From Massilia yuzhufengensis (lineage in GTDB: Bacteria; Pseudomonadota; Gammaproteobacteria; Burkholderiales; Burkholderiaceae_D), in NCBI RefSeq assembly GCF_900112225.1, contig NZ_FOLD01000018.1, positions 49,376 through 113,375 on the forward strand: a stretch of DNA of 64,000 nt, given 5' to 3'. Positions 53,378 to 62,540 of the stretch are shown here, one piece after another. The translations under genes were made by a program, and so were the position numbers. Each line of letters starts with the position of its first letter. The stretch's first letter is position 1. Below the pieces are notes generated by a model. The model did no database searches. It saw only the letters and a program-made list of their open reading frames with translations, and was not told the DNA's origin.

Positions 53378-55024
53378 ATGATCGACCGCTTTGCGCTGCA
53401 CTACCTTCCCGAAGCTTTCTCCACCGCCGGCCAGAAACTGATGGGCCGCCAGTCCGCCGGCGTCGGCCTGCTGCGCGCCATCGCGCGCCACACCGACGCC
53501 GCGGAAATCGGCTGCTTCGCGGCCGAGCGCGCGCATGCCGACGCCTTCGGCGCGGCCCTGCACGAGGATGGCTACGGCGGCGAGATCGCCTGGATTCCCC
53601 GCTCCGCCCCCGAGCAACTGGAACCCTACGGCTGCCTGGTCCACCCGGGGCCCGGCATCGAGCGCCTCGCGTGGCGCCGGCTGGCCGCGGGAGAGCGCGG
53701 CTACAGCCTGTGCGGCGTCACCCACGGCACCGCCTCGCACGAGATGATGAGCATGGTGACCAACCTGCTGGTGGCGCCGGTGCGCAGCTGGGACGCGATC
53801 ATCTGCACCTCGCGCGTGGTGCGCGACAGCCTGCGCGTGCTGGTCGAGGAGCAGGCCGACTACCTGCGCACGCGGCTGTCGGCGCAGCGTTTCGAGCTGC
53901 CCCAGCTGCCCCTGATTCCGCTCGGCGTGCATTGCGCCGACCTGCGGCCGGATGCCGCGCGCCGCGCCGAGGCGCGCGCACGGCTGGGCATCGGCGCGGA
54001 CGATGTCGCCTTCCTGTACCTGGGCCGCCTGTCGGTGCACGCCAAGTCGCACCCGCAGCAGATGTTCACGGCGCTGGAACGGGCCGAGAAGGGCGGGCGG
54101 CGGGTCCACCTGATCATGGCGGGCTGGTACGCGGGCGAGGCAATGCAGGCGGCCTTCCAGGAAGCCGCCGCGCTGTTGTGTCCATCGGTGCGGCTGGTGG
54201 AACTGGACGGGCGCGAGCACGCCAACCAGCGCGACGCCTGGGCCGCCGCCGACGTGTTCACGTCGCTGTCCGACAACGTGCAGGAGACCTTCGGCCTCAC
54301 GCCGGTGGAAGCGATGGCGTCCGGGCTGCCCTGCGTGGTCTCGGACTGGAACGGCTACCGCGACACGGTGCGCGACGGCGTCGACGGCTACCGCATCCCG
54401 ACCGTGATGCCGGGACCGGGCGCGGGGCTCGACCTGGCGCTGCGATACGACGATGGGGTGGACAGCTTCGACATGTACAGTGGCCACGCCAGCCAGGCGG
54501 TGGCGCTGGACGGGGCGCTGCTGGCGCAGGCCTACGGGCGCCTGGTGTGCGACGCCGGCCTGCGCCGGGAGCTGGGAGCGCAGGCGCGGCGCCGGGCCGA
54601 GACCGAGTTCGATTGGGCCGTGGTGTATGGGCGCTACCGCGCGCTGTGGCAGGAGCTGGCCGAGCGCCGCCGCGCCGATCCGGTGCTGGCGCCGGCGCTG
54701 CCGATGCGCGCGCCGGACCGTCCCGATCCGTTCAAGCTCTTCGCGACGTATCCGACCCGGCCACTGACGGCGGCCTCGCTGGTGGAACTCGCGCCGGATG
54801 CGTCGCTGGCCCGGGTGAACCAGTACCGCGAGCTGGCGATCAACCGCTACGCCGGCGCCTCGCTGCCGACGCTGGAAGACTTCGGCCAGCTGTTCGGCGC
54901 GATCGGGCCGCGCCCGGTGGAGGTGGAAGAGCTGATCGACACGCTGGGCCCGTGCGACCGCCCGACCCTGCTGCGCGGGCTGGCCTGGCTGTGCAAGATG
55001 GACCTGCTGCGCGTGGTCGAGTAG
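53378..55024 (+). CDS. Glycosyltransferase family 4 protein
   Basis: I choose the ATG at 53378 with CAGGAG five bases upstream, giving 548 residues; a GTG at 53360 would add six. The N-terminal domain has GVTHGTASHEMMSMVTNLLV and FLYLGRLSVHAKSHPQQMF. The C-terminal nucleotide-sugar domain has the EX7E motif in ETFGLTPVEAMASGLPCVVS, typical of GT4 retaining enzymes. The last 150 residues after about 400 are an extra helical region. No other polysaccharide gene is nearby, so it is an orphan with unknown acceptor. Confidence 0.88.
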   Translation: MIDRFALHYLPEAFSTAGQKLMGRQSAGVGLLRAIARHTDAAEIGCFAAERAHADAFGAALHEDGYGGEIAWIPRSAPEQLEPYGCLVHPGPGIERLAWRRLAAGERGYSLCGVTHGTASHEMMSMVTNLLVAPVRSWDAIICTSRVVRDSLRVLVEEQADYLRTRLSAQRFELPQLPLIPLGVHCADLRPDAARRAEARARLGIGADDVAFLYLGRLSVHAKSHPQQMFTALERAEKGGRRVHLIMAGWYAGEAMQAAFQEAAALLCPSVRLVELDGREHANQRDAWAAADVFTSLSDNVQETFGLTPVEAMASGLPCVVSDWNGYRDTVRDGVDGYRIPTVMPGPGAGLDLALRYDDGVDSFDMYSGHASQAVALDGALLAQAYGRLVCDAGLRRELGAQARRRAETEFDWAVVYGRYRALWQELAERRRADPVLAPALPMRAPDRPDPFKLFATYPTRPLTAASLVELAPDASLARVNQYRELAINRYAGASLPTLEDFGQLFGAIGPRPVEVEELIDTLGPCDRPTLLRGLAWLCKMDLLRVVE

Positions 55025-55320
55025 GACGTCGATGCCGCCCGCGCGTCCGAACCTGATGTACGTGACCGGCTCGCGAAATCGGCGTGATGATGAAAGCTCA
55101 TCCATTGCTAGCTACGGCTTTTCAATGCACGCGATCTGGCTGAAACACCAGGCGTCCGGACCGGCGGCTATGGAGTTTGTCGATGGGTTGAAATGCGATT
55201 CGGTGTGATAGATAACGGACGAATGCGCAATCGCATGTTGAAGTGCGAAAAACGTGATTTCATTTGAGGTGTTCGGGTTGCGCACCCACACGATTTTCGT
55301 GTACTTTACGTTGATTGAAT

Positions 55321-55348
55321 TTGTCAAAACGTGAACATGTGATATTGT
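55321..55348 (+). promoter_or_regulatory. Candidate promoter of a small RNA
   Basis: TTGTCA (55321-55326), 16-base spacer, TATTGT (55343-55348) with TG in the extended -10 position. No coding sequence begins downstream before the terminator at 55428. Confidence 0.45.
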
Positions 55349-55354
55349 CGCGTC

Positions 55355-55473
55355 CATCCAGGCAGTAATCGATCGAATAATAGGACACTGATTCAATCAG
55401 TATGCACGCAAGCGAAGCGAAAAGAACAAGCCGCCCTGCCTGACCGAGTTCAGGCATGGCGGCTTTTTCTTTT
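55355..55473 (+). ncRNA. Candidate small regulatory RNA
   Basis: A predicted transcript of about 119 bases from the promoter at 55321 to the terminator at 55473. It contains the perfect palindrome ACTGATT C AATCAGT (55388-55402 region) and no reading frame with a ribosome binding site. The surrounding DNA is lower in GC than the genome. It may also be a decoy leader of the histone-like gene downstream. The evidence is promoter plus terminator only, so confidence is moderate. Confidence 0.4.
55428..55473 (+). terminator. Strong Rho-independent terminator with no annotated gene upstream
   Basis: Stem AAGCCGCC-TGCCTGA / TCAGGCA-GGCGGCT with one mismatch in the middle and loop CCGAGT, followed by TTTTTCTTTT. 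The nearest upstream gene ends 400 bases away, which supports a separate short transcript. Confidence 0.85.
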
Positions 55474-55697
55474 CGCACCCGTAAGGGTAGCGATGTGAAA
55501 ACGCATTGAGTCGGTTACCTGTCGACGTTGGCTGAAGCGCTGCAATTGTGAGGAGTTGCAGCAGTTCAGCCGGTGCCGGATTCATTGGCCCAGACCAGCA
55601 GGCGGTGTGGTCCGATGAATAATTCGCCCGTCAGTGATTGGTTGGGCGGGTTTTAACCCTAGGCGTATTTTCTCATCGCAGATGAAGGAGAATTAAA

Positions 55698-57140
55698 ATG
55701 GCAACCGCTAAGAAACCAGCAGCAAAGGCAGCAGCAAAAAGCGCGCCTTCGTCCGTGACGAAGACCACCAAACCGGCAGCGAAGGCAGCCGCAGCGGAGA
55801 AACCGGCAGCCAAGAAAGCTGCTGCCAAACCGGCGGCAAAGGCGAGCGCGACCAAGTCGGCTGCAAAGCCAGCCGTGAAATCGGCAGCGAAATCGGCCGC
55901 TAAGCCTGCTGCAAAGAAAGCTGCAGCAAGCAAGACCGCCGCAACCAAGAGCACCGCCACCAAAGCTGCGGCAAAACCGGCAGCGAAGAAAGCTGTTGCA
56001 AAGTCGGCAGCAAAACCTGCAGCGAAGAAAGCTGCAGCAAAGCCAGCAGCAAAGCCAGCAGCGAAGAAGGCAGCAGCAAAGCCAGCAGCGAAGAAGACTG
56101 CAGCCAAGCCAGCAGCCAAGAAGGCAGCAGCCAAGCCAGCAGCGAAGAAGGCCGCAGCGAAGCCAGCAGCCAAGTCGACCGCTAAATCGGCGGCCAAGCC
56201 GGCAGCAAAGAAAGCAGCAGCTAAACCTGCAGCCAAGAAAGCAGCCGCTAAGCCTGCAGCAAAGAAAGCAGCAGCTAAACCTGCAGCCAAGAAAGCAGCC
56301 GCTAAACCTGCAGCAAAGAAAGCCGCAGCAAAACCTGCAGCCAAGAAAGCGGCAGCTAAACCAGCGGCCAAATCGGCAGCTAAATCCGCAGCCAAGCCAG
56401 CAGCAAAGAAAGCAGCTGCTAAACCAGCAGCAAAGAAGGCAGCCGCTAAACCAGCCGCAAAGAAGGCCGCCGCTAAACCAGCTGCAAAGAAAGCCGCTGC
56501 CAAGCCAGCTGCAAAGAAAGCCGCCGCTAAACCAGCAGTCAAAGCAGCCGCTACTAAAACCGTCGCCAGCAAATCGGCTGCAAAACCAGCAGCTAAGAAA
56601 CCTGCTGTAAAGAAAGCAACTGCACCTGCCGCCAAGAAAGCTGCTGCACCGGCCAAATCAGCTGCGCCGGCCAAATCGGCTGCACCTGCGAAAGCTGCTG
56701 CCCCAGCTAAATCGGCTGCTCCAGCTAAAGCCGCTGCTCCTGCAAAAGCCGCCGCACCAGCTAAAGCCGCAGCGCCAGCTAAAGCTGCTGCTCCAGCGAA
56801 ATCGGCTGCGACCAAAACCGCTGCTACCAAATCGACCGCGACTAAAACTACTGCCAAGCCTGCTGCTAAACCAGCCGCCAAAGCAGAAGCCAAGCCGGAA
56901 GTGAAAGCGGAATCGAAGCCGGAAGCCAAGGCAGAAGCCAAGCCGGAAGCGAAAGCCGATTCCAAAGCCGATACCAAAGCAGAATCGAAAGCCGACACCA
57001 AAGCCGATTCGAAGTCGGATTCGAAGGCCGAGTCGAAAGCGGACGGCAAGGACGGCAAAGCTGCCGCACCTGCTCCAGCCGCAAAGACCGCGCTGTCGCC
57101 GGCAGCTGCATGGCCATTCCCGACCAGCAGCCGCCCGTAA
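55698..57140 (+). CDS. Histone H1-like / AlgP-like lysine- and alanine-rich DNA-binding protein
   Basis: A 480-residue protein made almost entirely of Ala, Lys and Pro. The core, about residues 90-285, is a run of nine-residue repeats of the KPAAKKAAA type. Residues 310-385 switch to an APAKSAAPAKAA pattern, and 395-455 to an acidic-lysine pattern (AEAKPEAKADSKAD). Such proteins resemble the C-terminal tail of eukaryotic histone H1 and AlgP and probably bind DNA without specificity, condensing the nucleoid. The start follows AAGGAGAATTAA, an excellent ribosome binding site. The repeat number probably varies between strains by recombination. Confidence 0.88.
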   Translation: MATAKKPAAKAAAKSAPSSVTKTTKPAAKAAAAEKPAAKKAAAKPAAKASATKSAAKPAVKSAAKSAAKPAAKKAAASKTAATKSTATKAAAKPAAKKAVAKSAAKPAAKKAAAKPAAKPAAKKAAAKPAAKKTAAKPAAKKAAAKPAAKKAAAKPAAKSTAKSAAKPAAKKAAAKPAAKKAAAKPAAKKAAAKPAAKKAAAKPAAKKAAAKPAAKKAAAKPAAKSAAKSAAKPAAKKAAAKPAAKKAAAKPAAKKAAAKPAAKKAAAKPAAKKAAAKPAVKAAATKTVASKSAAKPAAKKPAVKKATAPAAKKAAAPAKSAAPAKSAAPAKAAAPAKSAAPAKAAAPAKAAAPAKAAAPAKAAAPAKSAATKTAATKSTATKTTAKPAAKPAAKAEAKPEVKAESKPEAKAEAKPEAKADSKADTKAESKADTKADSKSDSKAESKADGKDGKAAAPAPAAKTALSPAAAWPFPTSSRP

Positions 57141-57180
57141 TTCGGCTGGATTAGCCAGTCTTGCCTGGATAAGGCAAAAT

Positions 57181-57216
57181 ACCGCTGTGTGATCGTTCAC
57201 ACAGCGGTTTTTTTTT
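57181..57216 (+). terminator. Rho-independent terminator of the histone H1-like gene
   Basis: Perfect 12-base stem ACCGCTGTGTGA / TCACACAGCGGT with loop TCGT and nine T. Confidence 0.95.
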
Positions 57217-57227
57217 GAGGAGCCTTT

Positions 57228-57755
57228 GTGCTGTCTATTCTCCAGTTTATCGTCGATACCGCTGCCAGCCTGTTGGGCGGACTGCTCCTGCTGCGCTTCT
57301 GGATGCAGGCGATCCGCGTGCGTCCGCCACAGCAGATCGGGCAGTTCACCTTCACCCTGACAGACTGGCTGGTGCTGCCGCTACGGCGCCTGGTGCCGGG
57401 CATGGGCGGCTATGACTGGGCGAGCCTGATCGGCGCCTTCCTGGTGGTCCTGCTGGCCAGCTCGCTGCTGCTGGTGGCCGGGGCGCCGGTGGAGGCCGTG
57501 CTGCTGCACGCGCTGTATCGCTTCCTTACCTGGATCCTGTACGGCTTCATGGCGCTGCTGATCATCGATGCGATCTTCAGCTGGGTGAACCCGAACGCAC
57601 CGCTGGCGCCGTTCGTGCATGCGATGAATACGCCGATCCTGCGGCCGATCCGCAAGGTGGTGCCGCCGGTGGGTGGGGTGGATTTGTCAGTGCTGGTGGC
57701 GCTGGTGGTGATTCAGATTATTCAGTTTGTGCTCAGGCAGGTGTTTCACGGGTGA
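57228..57755 (+). CDS. YggT family membrane protein
   Basis: A 175-residue inner-membrane protein with a GTG start at 57228, six bases after GAGGAG. It has two YggT domains, each with a pair of hydrophobic segments (LGGLLLLRFWMQAIRVRP and LLIIDAIFSWVNPNAPLAP). The motif NTPILRPIRKVVPPVGGVDLS is diagnostic of the family. The role is unclear; YggT has been linked to osmotic tolerance and to placement of membrane complexes. It stands just downstream of the histone-like gene's terminator, so it needs its own promoter or read-through. Confidence 0.92.
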   Translation: MLSILQFIVDTAASLLGGLLLLRFWMQAIRVRPPQQIGQFTFTLTDWLVLPLRRLVPGMGGYDWASLIGAFLVVLLASSLLLVAGAPVEAVLLHALYRFLTWILYGFMALLIIDAIFSWVNPNAPLAPFVHAMNTPILRPIRKVVPPVGGVDLSVLVALVVIQIIQFVLRQVFHG

Positions 57756-57791
57756 TGGGCTAGAGCGTGCTTTATTGGTGCGCTGATGAAA

Positions 57792-57822
57792 TTGGGTCCC
57801 GGCGCAGGCCGGGACCCAAGTT
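57792..57822. repeat. Extragenic palindromic repeat, family A, symmetric CTTGGG variant
   Basis: TTGGGTCCCGGC GCAG GCCGGGACCCAA. Both flanks are TTGGG/CCCAA, the mirror image of the variant at 36708. It lies between convergent genes. Confidence 0.85.
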
Positions 57823-57847
57823 GTATGCGCAGTGTCAGCGCAAGCAA

Positions 57848-58789
57848 TCAGCGGAACTTGTACCCAAACGCCGCCTCGAACTTCTCATCGATCTCCGCCG
57901 GCGTGAACGTGTGGTTCTGCCCACCCGTGCTGCCGATCTTGATGGCGCCCAGCAGGCTGGCGATGCGGCCGGTGGTGGGCCAGTCGAGGCCTTCCGTGAT
58001 CCCGTACAGCAGGCCGGCGCGGTAGGCGTCGCCGCAGCCGGTGGCGTCGACGATGTTCTCGGCCTTCACCGCCGGGATGCGATAGTGCTCGCCGCCCGCG
58101 TAGATGTCCGAACCTTCGCCGCCGCGCGTGATCACCAGCGCCTCCAGGCGCGACGCGATGTCGGCCTGGCTCAGGCCGGTGCGGTCCATCACCACTTCAA
58201 ATTCATAGTCGTTGCACGCCAGGTAGCTGGCCTGGCCGATGAAGCGGATCAGTTCTTCGCCCGAGAACATCGGCAGCTGCTGGCCCGGGTCGAACATGAA
58301 GGGCACTTTCAGTTCGGCGCAGTCGGCGGCGTGCTTGATCATGCCGTCGCGGCCGTCCGGCGAGATGATCGCCACGCGCAATGCGCCCATGTCGGCCACG
58401 CTGTTGTCGTGCGAGTACTGCATCGCGCCCGGGTGGAAGGCGTTGATCTGGTTGTTGTCCTGGTCGGCGGTGACGAAGCACTGCGCCGTGTAGGCGTCGG
58501 GAATCGTGCGGATCGCGCGCGTCTCCAGGCCCTGCTTGCCCATGCGCTCGAGGTAGTCGCCGCCGTCCTGGCCGATGGCGCCCATGATGAGCGGGGCGCC
58601 GCCCAGCAGTTGCAGGTTGTAGGCGATGTTCACCGCGCAGCCGCCGTACTCCAGGCGCATGGTCGGCACCAGGAAGGACACGTTCACGCGGTGCAGCTGG
58701 TCGGCCAGCAGGGTTTCCGCGAAGCGGCCGTGGTATTGCATGATCTTGTCGAATGCGATCGAGCCGCAGATCAGGGCGGTTTTGGTCAT
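57848..58789 (-). CDS. PfkB-family carbohydrate/nucleoside kinase (adenosine-kinase-like)
   Basis: A 313-residue cytosolic kinase. The N-terminal sugar-binding part has YGGCAVNIAYNLQLLGG, and the anion hole and catalytic aspartate are in VDATGCGDAYRAGLLYG. The ADQDNNQINAFHPGA loop is typical of the subgroup similar to adenosine kinase and ribokinase. The exact substrate is not clear from sequence. The start overlaps nothing; the DUF3426 stop lies ten bases upstream, so both genes belong to the aroQ-accBC-prmA operon. Confidence 0.88.
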   Translation of the reverse strand: MTKTALICGSIAFDKIMQYHGRFAETLLADQLHRVNVSFLVPTMRLEYGGCAVNIAYNLQLLGGAPLIMGAIGQDGGDYLERMGKQGLETRAIRTIPDAYTAQCFVTADQDNNQINAFHPGAMQYSHDNSVADMGALRVAIISPDGRDGMIKHAADCAELKVPFMFDPGQQLPMFSGEELIRFIGQASYLACNDYEFEVVMDRTGLSQADIASRLEALVITRGGEGSDIYAGGEHYRIPAVKAENIVDATGCGDAYRAGLLYGITEGLDWPTTGRIASLLGAIKIGSTGGQNHTFTPAEIDEKFEAAFGYKFR

Positions 58790-58799
58790 GAGGTGGCCT

Positions 58800-60077
58800 T
58801 CAAGGATAGAAAACGGCGATATGGTAACCGGACGGCGACGGCGCTTCGACGCGGAAGTGCAGCTTGATCGGCTGCTCGGCGCGTGCGGCGAAGCCGCTGG
58901 CCAGCAGGGGCCCGGCAGGCAGGTAGTCGCGCGGGCCGAAGACGCGCCGCACCAGCGGCTTGTCGTCGGGGTCGGACAGGGTCAGTTCGATGCTCGGCCA
59001 GGCCTGCGCCAGCTCGCCCTGGTTGCGCAGCTGGGTGCTGAAGGTGTAGGCGGCGCCGCCGAGCGTGGTCAGTTCGCCGGTGTCGATCACCAGCTGGTCG
59101 ATCTGGGCTGGCAGCTCGACCCTGCAGCCGAGCAGCTTGCACACGGTGACCAGCGAGGGCTTCATGTCGGGATAGCGCGCGGCCAGCGTATTGCGGAAGG
59201 TGGAAACCAGCTGCGCGGCCAGCACCAGCAGCAGCAGCAGGCTGCCCAGGCCAAGCGCGATCCTCACTGCCTTGCTTGAGCGTTCGCGCTGGCGTCCGCG
59301 CCGCACGAATTCCGGCTCGTCGCTTTCCGGCACGCGCAGCTTGGGTGGCTCGATCTTGGTCGGCGTGAGTTTGGAGCGGCGCGCGGCGCGCGCTTCGGCC
59401 GACTTGGTGCGCGGCGTGCGCGGGGCCACCTGGGGGGCGCTGGGCGGCAGCGCCATCGTCACGGTGGACGGACGCGATTCGCGCAGCAGCAGGGGCGGGA
59501 TCGACGTGTGGGCCGCCTTGTGGGCCGGGGCCGGGGCAGGAGCGGGCTCCACCGCCTCCTCCAGCTCGTCGTGGCTGTCGCCGGGCAGGGGCGCGGCCAC
59601 CAGTTCCTCGTCGACCTGCAGCTCGGCCAGGGGCGGCGGCGGTTCGGCGGGCGCCTCCGGCTCAGGGTCGGGCTCGGGCTCGGGTCCGGGATCCGGGTCT
59701 GGTTCGGGCTCCGGCGCGGCCGGCGCTTCCTGAGGCGCTTCCACCATCACGTCTTGCGCGGGCGTGGCGTCCTCGCCGCCGGCTTGCGGCAGGATGCCGA
59801 AGGGCGCGAAGGTGCGGTCGAATTCGAGGGTGTAGATGGGATCGTCGTCGGCCGGTTCGGCTACCGGCGCTGCATCGGAATCGCGGCGGCGGCGCGCAAC
59901 GGCAGGAGGCGGTAGGGGGGAGGCAGGCTTGGGCGCGTCGAGGTCGACCAGCGCGGCGCTGCCGTCAAAGACCTGGGTGCAGGCGCCGCAACGAACAATC
60001 CCCCCACGCAGCTTCAGCTGGTCCGCGGCGACGCGGAACACGGTGCCGCAATGGGGGCATTGGGTGGCGAGCGCCAT
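58800..60077 (-). CDS. Zinc-ribbon and DUF3426 domain membrane protein
   Basis: A 425-residue protein. Residues 1-38 are an MJ0042-type zinc ribbon with CPHCGTVFRV and VRCGACTQVFDG. The middle is a long Pro/Glu/Asp-rich region with a 28-residue stretch of alternating Pro, Glu and Asp near residue 125. One transmembrane helix follows (AVRIALGLGSLLLLLVLAA) and then the DUF3426 domain, outside the cytoplasm. The domain arrangement is typical of betaproteobacteria next to prmA. Its function is unknown. Confidence 0.9.
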   Translation of the reverse strand: MALATQCPHCGTVFRVAADQLKLRGGIVRCGACTQVFDGSAALVDLDAPKPASPLPPPAVARRRRDSDAAPVAEPADDDPIYTLEFDRTFAPFGILPQAGGEDATPAQDVMVEAPQEAPAAPEPEPDPDPGPEPEPDPEPEAPAEPPPPLAELQVDEELVAAPLPGDSHDELEEAVEPAPAPAPAHKAAHTSIPPLLLRESRPSTVTMALPPSAPQVAPRTPRTKSAEARAARRSKLTPTKIEPPKLRVPESDEPEFVRRGRQRERSSKAVRIALGLGSLLLLLVLAAQLVSTFRNTLAARYPDMKPSLVTVCKLLGCRVELPAQIDQLVIDTGELTTLGGAAYTFSTQLRNQGELAQAWPSIELTLSDPDDKPLVRRVFGPRDYLPAGPLLASGFAARAEQPIKLHFRVEAPSPSGYHIAVFYP

Positions 60078-60080
60078 GCG

Positions 60081-61037
60081 TCAGCTGGAAGCTGCCTGGC
60101 GCGACGGCGGCACGCTGTCCTGGCCGAGCGTGCCGTGAAGGGCAACCCAGCCGTCCTGCTCGGCCCAGACGCCCAGCTTGATGAAAGGCGCGTAGGCGGC
60201 AGCGACTTCTTCGGCCTGGCGCGCCAGCACGCCCGACAGGATCAGGCTGCCGCCGGCGGCCACCCGGCCGGCCAGCATCGGCGCCATCAGCTTCAATGGG
60301 CTCGACAGGATGTTGGCCACGACGATGTCGAACTGGCCGGTGGCATGGCGCGCGTTGGGCGTCACGGCCAGGTCGTCCGGCACGTAGAAGTCGATCGCGC
60401 AGTGGTTACGCTCGGCGTTGGCGCGCGCCGATTCGATCGCCTGCGGGTCGATGTCGACCCCGGCCACGTCAGCCGCGCCGAGCTTCTTGGCGACCATCGC
60501 CAGGATGCCCGAGCCGCAGCCGTAGTCCAGCACCGATTTGCCGGGCGCAGGGTGCGCTTCGAGCCACTCCATGCACAGGCGGGTGGTCGGGTGGCTGCCG
60601 GTACCGAAAGCCAGGCCCGGGTCGAGTTCGAGGATGAGGCCATCCGGGTCCGGTGCTTCGTGCCAGCTTGGCACGACCCAGATGTTGGTGCCGATGTGGA
60701 TCGGCTCGAACTGCGATTGCGTCAGGCGCACCCAGTCGGCGTCGGCCACCGCGCGGGTGGTGAAGGACGGGATGACGGGCAGCTTGATGGCGTTGGCGGC
60801 TTCCTGGACGATCGCGAACTGGTCGGCATCGACGTCGGTCAGCGCGACCACGCGGGAATGCTCCCACGCCGCTTCCTTCGGTTCCATGCCCGGCTCGCCG
60901 AACAGCGGCTGTTCCGCCTCGGTGCCTTCGTCCGCGTCTTCCACCGAGACCGACAGCGCGCCCGCTTCCATCAGGGCGTCCGACAGGGCCTCGGCGTGTT
61001 CGCGGGCGACTTCGATGACGACTTCGGTCCAGCTCAT
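60081..61037 (-). CDS. prmA: Ribosomal protein L11 methyltransferase
   Basis: Trimethylates lysines and the N-terminus of ribosomal protein L11. The 318 residues match the family. The SAM site is [20 protein letters not shown] followed by [13 protein letters not shown]. The N-terminal domain begins [20 protein letters not shown], and the PrmA signature [20 protein letters not shown] is present. Its start codon overlaps the accC stop by four bases. Confidence 0.95.
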   Translation of the reverse strand: MSWTEVVIEVAREHAEALSDALMEAGALSVSVEDADEGTEAEQPLFGEPGMEPKEAAWEHSRVVALTDVDADQFAIVQEAANAIKLPVIPSFTTRAVADADWVRLTQSQFEPIHIGTNIWVVPSWHEAPDPDGLILELDPGLAFGTGSHPTTRLCMEWLEAHPAPGKSVLDYGCGSGILAMVAKKLGAADVAGVDIDPQAIESARANAERNHCAIDFYVPDDLAVTPNARHATGQFDIVVANILSSPLKLMAPMLAGRVAAGGSLILSGVLARQAEEVAAAYAPFIKLGVWAEQDGWVALHGTLGQDSVPPSRQAASS

Positions 61038-62434
61038 GCGTCTGCCTTGACTTCCGATTTGGCGCCGATACCGCCTTCCTTCGGCAGGTCTGGCTTGGAG
61101 GCCAGCTTGTGCTCCAGGTAGTGGATGTTGGTGCCGCCTTCGATGAAGCGCGCATCCACCATCAGTTCGCGGTGCAGCGGGATGTTGGTGAGGATACCTT
61201 CAACCACCATTTCCGAGAGCGCGATTTGCATGCGGCGGATAGCCTGGTCGCGCGTCGCACCGTAGGAAATTACCTTGCCGATCATCGAGTCGTAATGAGG
61301 TGGAACATAGTATCCCGCATACGAGTGCGAATCGACACGGATGCCAGGGCCGCCCGGCGGGTGCCAGCCGGTGATGCGGCCTGGCGACGGGGTGAACTTG
61401 AACGGGTCTTCGGCATTGATGCGGCACTCGATCGCGTGGCCCGACAACATGATGTCGCGCTGGCGGAAACGGAGTTTTTCGCCGCAGGCGATGCGGATCT
61501 GTTCCTGCACGATGTCGATCCCGGTGATCATCTCGGTGACCGGGTGCTCGACCTGGACGCGGGTGTTCATCTCGATGAAGTAGAACTCGCCGTTCTCGTA
61601 CAGGAATTCGAAGGTGCCGGCGCCGCGGTAGCCGATCTTGCGGCAGGCTTCGGCGCAGCGGTCGCCGATTTTTTCGATCAGCTTGCGCGGGATGCCCGGC
61701 GCCGGTGCTTCCTCGATCACCTTCTGGTGGCGGCGCTGCATCGAGCAGTCGCGTTCGCCCAGCCAGACGGCGTTTTTATGTTCGTCGGCGAGGATCTGGA
61801 TTTCCACGTGGCGCGGATTTTCCAGGAACTTCTCCATATAGACTTCCGGGTTGCCGAAGGCGCTGCCGGCTTCGGTCTTGGTCATCTGCACCGCGCCCAG
61901 CAGGGCCGCTTCGGTGTGCACCACGCGCATGCCGCGGCCACCGCCGCCGCCTGCCGCCTTGATGATGACCGGGTAGCCGACCTTGCGCGCGGTCTGGATG
62001 ATTTCCTTCGGGTCGTCCGGCAGGGCGCCGTCCGAACCGGGCACGCAGGGCACGCCGGCCTTGATCATGGCCTGCTTGGCCGAGACCTTGTCGCCCATCA
62101 GGCGGATCGAGTCCGAACGCGGGCCGATGAAGACGAAGCCCGATTTTTCCACGCGCTCGGCGAAGTCGGCGTTCTCCGACAGGAAGCCGTAGCCCGGGTG
62201 GATCGCTTCGGCGTCGGTCACTTCGGCGGCGCTGATAATCGCCGGCATGTTCAGGTAGCTCAGGGCCGATTGCGCCGGGCCGATGCAGACCGATTCGTCC
62301 GCCAGTTTCACGTACTTGGCGTCCTTGTCGGCCTCGGAGTGCACGACAACCGTCTTGATGCCCAGCTCGCGGCAGGCGCGCTGGATACGCAGCGCGATTT
62401 CACCACGGTTGGCGATAAGGATTTTTTCAAACAT
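61034..62434 (-). CDS. accC: Biotin carboxylase subunit of acetyl-CoA carboxylase
   Basis: ATP-dependent carboxylation of biotin on AccB, the first step of fatty acid synthesis. At 466 residues it is slightly longer than E. coli AccC because of a short charged C-terminal tail. Conserved blocks are [20 protein letters not shown], the glycine-rich ATP loop [27 protein letters not shown] and [18 protein letters not shown]. The gene follows accB by 106 bases on the same strand. Confidence 0.97.
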   Translation of the reverse strand: MFEKILIANRGEIALRIQRACRELGIKTVVVHSEADKDAKYVKLADESVCIGPAQSALSYLNMPAIISAAEVTDAEAIHPGYGFLSENADFAERVEKSGFVFIGPRSDSIRLMGDKVSAKQAMIKAGVPCVPGSDGALPDDPKEIIQTARKVGYPVIIKAAGGGGGRGMRVVHTEAALLGAVQMTKTEAGSAFGNPEVYMEKFLENPRHVEIQILADEHKNAVWLGERDCSMQRRHQKVIEEAPAPGIPRKLIEKIGDRCAEACRKIGYRGAGTFEFLYENGEFYFIEMNTRVQVEHPVTEMITGIDIVQEQIRIACGEKLRFRQRDIMLSGHAIECRINAEDPFKFTPSPGRITGWHPPGGPGIRVDSHSYAGYYVPPHYDSMIGKVISYGATRDQAIRRMQIALSEMVVEGILTNIPLHRELMVDARFIEGGTNIHYLEHKLASKPDLPKEGGIGAKSEVKADA

Positions 62435-62540
62435 GGTAGGTTTGGTGTTTCTGTGAATACCGGCGCATCGAGGAAATCAAACGCGCCGGACACGACAAGA
62501 ATGGGCTGGCGGCAGGACGCCGCCGGGCCGGGAAGGCTGC

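Larger units (their letters stand above)
55025..55697 (+). other. 673-base non-coding region of lower GC before the histone H1-like gene
   Basis: It contains the candidate small RNA (55355-55473) and then three more hairpins. Hairpin 1 is GGCTGAA-gc-GCTGCAA / TTGCAGC-ag-TTCAGCC with loop TTGTGAGGAG (55530-55571). Hairpin 2 is ATTCATTGG / CCGATGAAT (55580-55620). Hairpin 3 is CGCCC / GGGCG followed by GGTTTT (55625-55654). The rest shows no coding potential; the minus-strand frame at 55112-55396 has no support. Confidence 0.6.

Noticed and set aside
55112..55396. 94-codon minus-strand frame in the lower-GC gap
   Set aside because: No ribosome binding site and no recognisable motif. It overlaps the candidate small RNA promoter and looks like a chance frame in AT-richer DNA.
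56010..56560. The 27-base tandem repeats as a CRISPR array
   Set aside because: The repeats are in frame, differ mostly at synonymous positions, have no unique spacers and encode a lysine-rich protein.
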